Shown: in pieces, positions 47,673 to 51,133 of the stretch | Numbering within the stretch: the first letter of the stretch is position 1 | How the letters are laid out: each line of letters begins with the position of its first letter | The notes under the pieces: model-generated | Databases searched by the model: none | Seen by the model: only the letters and a program-made list of their open reading frames with translations | Told to the model about the DNA's origin: nothing | From: Clostridia bacterium | GTDB taxonomy: Bacteria; Bacillota; Clostridia; Oscillospirales; Acutalibacteraceae | Length of the DNA stretch: 51,133 nt | Direction: 5' to 3' | Assembly: GCA_017452785.1 (NCBI GenBank) | Contig: JAFTLT010000015.1 | Coordinates: forward strand, 1 to 51,133 | Translations under genes and position numbers: made by a program

Positions 47673-48983
47673 ATGGATTACGTAACAGATATTATAATTA
47701 TTATATTACTTATTATATGCTCGGCACTTCTCTTTATTTTGCTGAAAAAGAATAATAGTAAAGATTATGAGGGACTTTTTTCTGAAGTTTCAAAAACAAA
47801 AGAGCATATCGGCTCACTTAAAGGAGAGCTGCAGCAAAGGGATGTGCAGATGGCTTCTCTTATGAGAGATGAATTCAGCAAGTCAAGACTTGAAAACAAT
47901 GCACAGCAAAGTGAGCAGAGAAAAGAGCTCACTGTTCAGATGGGCGAAATGACAAAGAAAATTGACAAGATGAACAGCGACAGCTATGCTTTTAATATGA
48001 GAATGACAGAAATGATTTCAAATAACCTGCTCGAAATGAGAAAGGGCAATGAGGAAAAGCTTGAGCAGATGAGAGTAACTGTTGATGAAAAGCTTAACGA
48101 AACTCTCACAAAGCGTCTCGACTCATCCTTCAAGACTGTCAGTGAACAGCTCGAAAATGTGTATAAGTCCCTTGGCGAAATGAAAGTGCTTTCAAGCGGT
48201 GTAACGGAAAATGTAACTTCACTCAACCGTATACTCACTAATGTCAAAGCAAGAGGCACATGGGCAGAGGTGCAGCTTGAAGGACTTCTCGACCAGACAA
48301 TTCCCGGAATGTTTGACAGAAATGTTATGACTAACCCCGCAAGCAAAAATATTGTTGAGTTTGCCGTTAAAATTCCGTCAAGCGATGATAAGTCGGCAAT
48401 CACTTATCTGCCTATTGACTCGAAATTTCCTGTTGAAAGCTATATAAGACTCTGTGATGCTGCCGACAGAGGTGACACTGCCGCAGTTGAAGCTGAGCGC
48501 AAGGCTCTGGAAAGCACCATTATCACTCAGGCTAAGGAAATCAAAAAATATATCAACGAGCCTGCAACTACTCCCTTTGCCATTATGTACCTTGCCACAG
48601 AGGGACTTTACAGCGAAATAATTTCCTCTAAGAACGGCATTGCAGAGCGTTGCCATAATGAGTTCGGTGTTATGGTTGCAGGTCCCAGCACAATAACAGC
48701 ACTGCTTAACTCTCTTTCTGTGGGCTTCAAGGCTATGGCTATAAATGAAAAAGCCAAGGAAGTCAGAGTTGTGCTTGCAGCTGCAAAGGTGCAGTATGAT
48801 AAATTCGGCGTGCTGCTTGAAAAGGCAAGAAAGAAGATAGGTGAAGCAGGCAAGAGCCTTGACGAAGCACAGTCAAGAAACAATATAATTCAGAAAAAGC
48901 TTAAGAGTGTTGAAGAAATCGACCGCACTTCGGCAATAGAAATTTTAGGACTTGAAGACAATGACGAGGGTGATGAAGAATGA
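47673..48983 (+). CDS. rmuC: RmuC-family protein
   Basis: 436 residues. An N-terminal membrane helix (about 7-26, IIIIILLIICSALLFILL) is followed by a long coiled coil (about 30-185). The RmuC nuclease-like domain follows (about 195-400) with RGTWAEVQLEGLLDQTIPG, LPIDSKFPVESY and GPSTITALLNSLSVGFKAM. RmuC limits recombination at inverted repeats and is related to PD-(D/E)XK nucleases; precise activity is not settled. The stop overlaps the start of the next gene (ATGA). GGGGG upstream. Confidence 0.94.
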   Translation: MDYVTDIIIIILLIICSALLFILLKKNNSKDYEGLFSEVSKTKEHIGSLKGELQQRDVQMASLMRDEFSKSRLENNAQQSEQRKELTVQMGEMTKKIDKMNSDSYAFNMRMTEMISNNLLEMRKGNEEKLEQMRVTVDEKLNETLTKRLDSSFKTVSEQLENVYKSLGEMKVLSSGVTENVTSLNRILTNVKARGTWAEVQLEGLLDQTIPGMFDRNVMTNPASKNIVEFAVKIPSSDDKSAITYLPIDSKFPVESYIRLCDAADRGDTAAVEAERKALESTIITQAKEIKKYINEPATTPFAIMYLATEGLYSEIISSKNGIAERCHNEFGVMVAGPSTITALLNSLSVGFKAMAINEKAKEVRVVLAAAKVQYDKFGVLLEKARKKIGEAGKSLDEAQSRNNIIQKKLKSVEEIDRTSAIEILGLEDNDEGDEE

Positions 48984-50011
48984 TAAGGCTTGAAAGCGAT
49001 TACACTCAGGGTGCAGTGCCGGAAATTATTGCAAGGCTCACTGAAACCAATATGGAAATGACTCCCGGTTACGGTGAGGATGAATATTGCTTTTCGGCAG
49101 CAGAGAGGATAAAAAAAGAGTGCGATATGCCCACGGCAGATGTTCACTTTCTCGTTGGCGGTACCCAGACAAATCTGCTCTTTATTTCAAGTGTGCTCAG
49201 ACCTCATCAGGGTGTAATGTGCGCACACACAGGCCACATCAATGCCCATGAAACAGGTGCAGTTGAAGCGACGGGGCATAAGGTGCTTGCTTTGGGCAGT
49301 AAAGACGGTACCCTGACAGCAAAGCAGGTGAAAGAAACTCTCGATGCTCACTATGCTGACACAACTCACGAGCATATTGTGCAGCCTGCAATGGTTTATG
49401 TGTCCTTCCCCACAGAGAACGGCACTCTTTACTCGAAGGCTCAGCTGACAGAGCTCTCTGAGCTTTGCCGTGAAAGAGATATTCCTCTTTATCTCGACGG
49501 TGCAAGGCTTGGCTACGGTCTTATGAGTGAAAAAAATGACCTGACTATGGCTGACATTGCCCGCCTTTGCGATGCCTTTTATATCGGCGGCACTAAGGTC
49601 GGTGCGCTTTTCGGTGAGGCACTTGTTATCACAAATGACAAATATAAAAAAGACTTCCGCTATATTGAAAAGCAAAAGGGTGCAATGCTTGCCAAGGGCA
49701 GGCTGTTGGGCTTGCAGTTCGACACGCTTTTCACTGACGGACTTTACTATAAAATTTCTACTCATGCTGTTTGTCTTGCAAAAAAGATTCGTGATGCATT
49801 TGAGAAAAAGAACATTCCGCTTTATTTTGATTCACCCACAAATCAGCAGTTCCCGTGCCTTACGGATGAGCAGATGAAAAAGCTATCGGAGGACTTTGCT
49901 TTCTCATATTGGTGCAAGGCAGGGGACAGGCACGCTGTGAGATTTTGCACGAGTTGGGCAACGAGGAGTGAGGATGTGGAAAGACTCATAGAGGAGATAA
50001 GAAGCCTATAA
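48980..50011 (+). CDS. Low-specificity threonine aldolase-family PLP enzyme
   Basis: 343 residues, fold-type I beta-eliminating lyase family. Cleaves threonine or allo-threonine to glycine and acetaldehyde in characterised members. PLP Lys206 in FYIGGTKVGA, Asp173 in YLDGARLG, and the phosphate-contact segment GGTQTN (60-65). The DYTQGAVPEII start differs from the usual SDT..P but is typical of clostridial members. Overlaps rmuC by 4 bases, so it is translationally coupled, though no functional link is known. Followed by a hairpin terminator. Confidence 0.9.
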   Translation: MIRLESDYTQGAVPEIIARLTETNMEMTPGYGEDEYCFSAAERIKKECDMPTADVHFLVGGTQTNLLFISSVLRPHQGVMCAHTGHINAHETGAVEATGHKVLALGSKDGTLTAKQVKETLDAHYADTTHEHIVQPAMVYVSFPTENGTLYSKAQLTELSELCRERDIPLYLDGARLGYGLMSEKNDLTMADIARLCDAFYIGGTKVGALFGEALVITNDKYKKDFRYIEKQKGAMLAKGRLLGLQFDTLFTDGLYYKISTHAVCLAKKIRDAFEKKNIPLYFDSPTNQQFPCLTDEQMKKLSEDFAFSYWCKAGDRHAVRFCTSWATRSEDVERLIEEIRSL

Positions 50012-50069
50012 TAGCAGCGAGCGCAAAGCGGTGCTTTGCTGAAAGAATAAAGAATAGATAATAAAGAAT

Positions 50070-50110
50070 AAAAGCGGTCGCATGTGAGTCCGTAACCGCT
50101 TTTGTTTTTA
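50070..50110 (+). terminator. Terminator after the aldolase gene
   Basis: AAAAGCGGT/ACCGCTTTT with a 16-nt loop, then GTTTTT. Confidence 0.8.
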
Positions 50111-50175
50111 TGCCGCACAGAAGGTGCTCACAACAGGGGAGTTTTGTCGATTATATTGACCAAAACAAAAACCAC

Positions 50176-50204
50176 TTGACAGTGAGTGGCAAGTGGTATA
50201 TAAT
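50176..50204 (+). promoter_or_regulatory. Consensus promoter of the small antisense-type RNA
   Basis: TTGACA (50176-50181), exactly 17 bp, TATAAT (50199-50204), both perfect, with no gene downstream on this strand for more than 500 bp. Confidence 0.85.
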
Positions 50205-50210
50205 ATAACT

Positions 50211-50304
50211 GTAAGAGAGGTGCTACCGATAAACGGTTACGCCCTCAAAGTGCGTTAAAAAGATTAACTGCTTTATTTGGACGTGAGGCGGTTAATCTTT
50301 TTTT
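50211..50304 (+). ncRNA. Putative antitoxin small RNA of a type I toxin pair
   Basis: A short transcript is predicted from the consensus promoter (start about 50211) to the T run after the hairpin AGATTAAC/GTTAATCT (50261-50268/50291-50298). It has no usable reading frame. It is convergent to the 33-codon membrane peptide gene and overlaps its 3' end through the shared hairpin. The layout matches TxpA/RatA-type systems, where the RNA pairs with the toxin mRNA. Its 5' part (GGTGCTACC...CGGTTAC.GCCCTC) resembles the toxin leader read on the other strand. Confidence 0.7.
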
Positions 50305-50393
50305 ATCTTAATTATTTCAATAATAACTGTTATAACAGCTAATAGAAGCAATGTGAACTCGATTAAAAAATCGTATGTAACAACATTGTCCAT
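50292..50393 (-). CDS. Small hydrophobic type I toxin-like peptide (33 residues)
   Basis: Reads MDNVVTYDFLIEF, then a membrane helix LLLLAVITVIIEII, then KIKKD. A short polar head, one helix of about 16-18 residues and a basic tail fit holin-like/TxpA-type type I toxins of Firmicutes. AAAGGGGG lies 9 bp before the ATG at 50393, and that site can pair within GCCCTC-GGAAA-GGGGGC (50401-50417), which would block translation, as expected for this class. A TTGACA-N18-TATAAT promoter drives it. The stop codon lies inside the hairpin shared with the convergent RNA. Toxicity is inferred, not shown. Confidence 0.75.
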   Translation of the reverse strand: MDNVVTYDFLIEFTLLLLAVITVIIEIIKIKKD

Positions 50394-50400
50394 AAGATAT

Positions 50401-50417
50401 GCCCCCTTTCCGAGGGC
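50401..50417 (-). promoter_or_regulatory. Hairpin hiding the toxin ribosome binding site
   Basis: Minus strand GCCCTC (50417-50412) pairs with GGGGGC (50406-50401), one T.G, across GGAAA; the Shine-Dalgarno bases are in the 3' arm. Confidence 0.6.
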
Positions 50418-50476
50418 AGAGATTGTAACCGCCTATCTGTTATGATAGCACCAATGCTGCAATTGGCAGCAAGATG

Positions 50477-50506
50477 ATTATAGCATAATTTGTAAAAGCA
50501 TGTCAA
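50477..50506 (-). promoter_or_regulatory. Promoter of the toxin-like gene
   Basis: Minus-strand TTGACA (50506-50501), 18 bp, TATAAT (50482-50477) with TGC before the -10. Confidence 0.8.
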
Positions 50507-50527
50507 GATTTGAAATGAAGGGGTAGG

Positions 50528-50557
50528 GCAGGTAACGGAAAGTTGCCTGCTTTTTTC
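50528..50557 (+). terminator. Terminator-like hairpin
   Basis: GCAGGTAAC pairs with GTTGCCTGC (one T.G) followed by TTTTTT. No plus-strand gene is close upstream. Confidence 0.55.
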
Positions 50558-50571
50558 ATAGTCGGCGGCAC

Positions 50572-50645
50572 GCGGCTCCACTGCCGAAAATTTCGGCAAG
50601 CGACTGCGTCGCTAAAAATCCCCAAAGGGATTTTTGCGGAGCCGC
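50572..50645. repeat. Cloverleaf-like palindromic element
   Basis: Outer arms GCGGCTCC (50572-50579) and GGAGCCGC (50638-50645) enclose three hairpins: TGCCGAAAATTTCGGCA, AGCGACTGCGTCGCT and AAAAATCCCC/GGGATTTTT. It has the same idea as the hairpin arrays near the four-helix gene but is a different family. Confidence 0.7.
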
Positions 50646-50726
50646 CCCTGACTTTTCGTCATATCCACTAAAAATAAAAATGAAATTTTTTACTGACTGT
50701 TTCATTTTTTTGGGGGCTGCATTTTA

Positions 50727-50756
50727 TTGACAATAAAGTTTACATCGTGTTAAAAT
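50727..50756 (+). promoter_or_regulatory. Promoter of the SARP-like regulator
   Basis: TTGACA (50727-50732), 18 bp, TAAAAT (50751-50756). Confidence 0.65.
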
Positions 50757-50800
50757 CTACTTGAAAATCAAGCGGAAAGGTTGACAAGTCTAAATGAAGT

Positions 50801-51133
50801 TTGCGACAATCAGACAGAGGTAACTCTGTTTATTTCCGCACGATGCCTCATTTCTCTGTTTCCGTCGGCGGCAAGGCTGTTAATATAAGCTCCGCCAAAT
50901 CAAGAGAGCTTCTGGCTTTTATGGTTGATGCAGGTTACAAGGGTGTTACTACGGGCGAGGGAATAGCCACTCTTTGGCCCGACAGACCAAACGATGCAAA
51001 CACACAGTCCCTCTTCCGTATGACCTTCAAAAGGCTTGTTGCTTCCCTTGAGGATGCCGGTCTTTCCGATATTCTTGAAACAAGGGGTGCACGCCGTTTT
51101 ATCCGCTGTGACCTTGTTGACTGCGACCTTTAC
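50801..51133 (+). CDS. SARP/BTAD-like transcriptional regulator, 5' part only
   Basis: Open to the window edge, 111 codons visible. The frame reads VYFRTMPHFSVSVGGKAVN, then SSAKSRELLAFMVDAGYKGVT, GIATLWPDRPNDANTQSLFRM, and LVASLEDAGLSDILETRG. This matches the winged-helix DNA-binding region that precedes a BTAD domain in clostridial regulators. Relatives often carry an N-terminal receiver domain, which is absent here: an in-frame TGA lies at 50795 and a promoter only 45 bp before it. The start is uncertain (TTG at 50801, or ATG at 50843 inside the domain). It may be a receiver-less regulator or a frame-shifted remnant. Confidence 0.65.
   Translation, partial: MRQSDRGNSVYFRTMPHFSVSVGGKAVNISSAKSRELLAFMVDAGYKGVTTGEGIATLWPDRPNDANTQSLFRMTFKRLVASLEDAGLSDILETRGARRFIRCDLVDCDLY

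Overview
The window looks like chromosomal DNA of an anaerobic, moderately AT-rich member of the Clostridia, most like gut Oscillospiraceae/Ruminococcaceae. Evidence: AGGAGG-type ribosome binding sites, consensus TTGACA-N17-TATAAT promoters, an [FeFe]-hydrogenase maturation set (hydE, hydG, hydF), rubrerythrin, ECF vitamin transporters, many secreted plant/glucan-type glycosidases, and large exported leucine-rich-repeat/Fn3 proteins. The genus assignment is inference; no 16S rRNA is present.

Layout. 1-1.4 kb: a small accessory module with an XRE repressor, a double-palindrome operator, and two divergent orphan genes. 1.5-8.3 kb: murD, an exported Fn3 protein, a GT2-like protein with a degenerate DXD motif, a TlpA-like lipoprotein and a GH3 beta-glucosidase. 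8.4-12.1 kb: a cell-wall elongation/division operon (double-FHA membrane protein, SEDS glycosyltransferase, class B PBP). 12.1-14.0 kb: rubrerythrin, a hairpin-rich non-coding stretch, and trmB. 14.1-21.6 kb: DUF2804, two tandem GH5 enzymes and a three-gene operon of exported paralogues of unknown function. 21.7-24.4 kb: CoA supply, with coaX plus an ECF pantothenate-type S component divergent from coaBC. 24.5-32.1 kb: two giant exported LRR/Ig/Fn3 paralogues. 32.2-33.5 kb: two tRNA-Ser genes and a four-helix-bundle gene pair flanked by arrays of small hairpins. 33.5-38.4 kb: a Rieske-type flavoprotein and an AT-rich exported DNRLRE/ricin-like protein with a secreted partner. 38.4-43.5 kb: the hydrogenase maturation operon, headed by a candidate transcription attenuator and interrupted by heptamer repeats and a second four-helix-bundle gene. 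43.5-50.0 kb: GH43-like enzyme, bioY, ATC-hydrolase family protein, peptide-binding lipoprotein, rmuC and a threonine aldolase. 50.1-51.1 kb: an unlisted type I toxin-antitoxin-like pair and the start of a SARP/BTAD-like regulator cut by the window edge.

Most unusual signals. (1) The four-helix-bundle gene at 32.7 kb sits between two hairpin arrays; the left array is bounded by a perfect 14-bp inverted repeat, which also supplies the -35 box of the gene. (2) A second four-helix-bundle gene is inserted between hydG and hydF and is bracketed by inverted heptamer (TGCAGAR) repeats. (3) At 50.2-50.5 kb a 33-residue membrane peptide gene with a sequestered Shine-Dalgarno lies convergent to a small RNA; they share a bidirectional terminator. 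(4) Three large exported-protein genes have promoters with identical geometry: TTCACA-like direct repeats of 11-bp period placed 9 bp before an extended -10. This fits binding by an OmpR/PhoP-type response regulator. (5) Three exported paralogues at 18-21.6 kb form an undescribed family.
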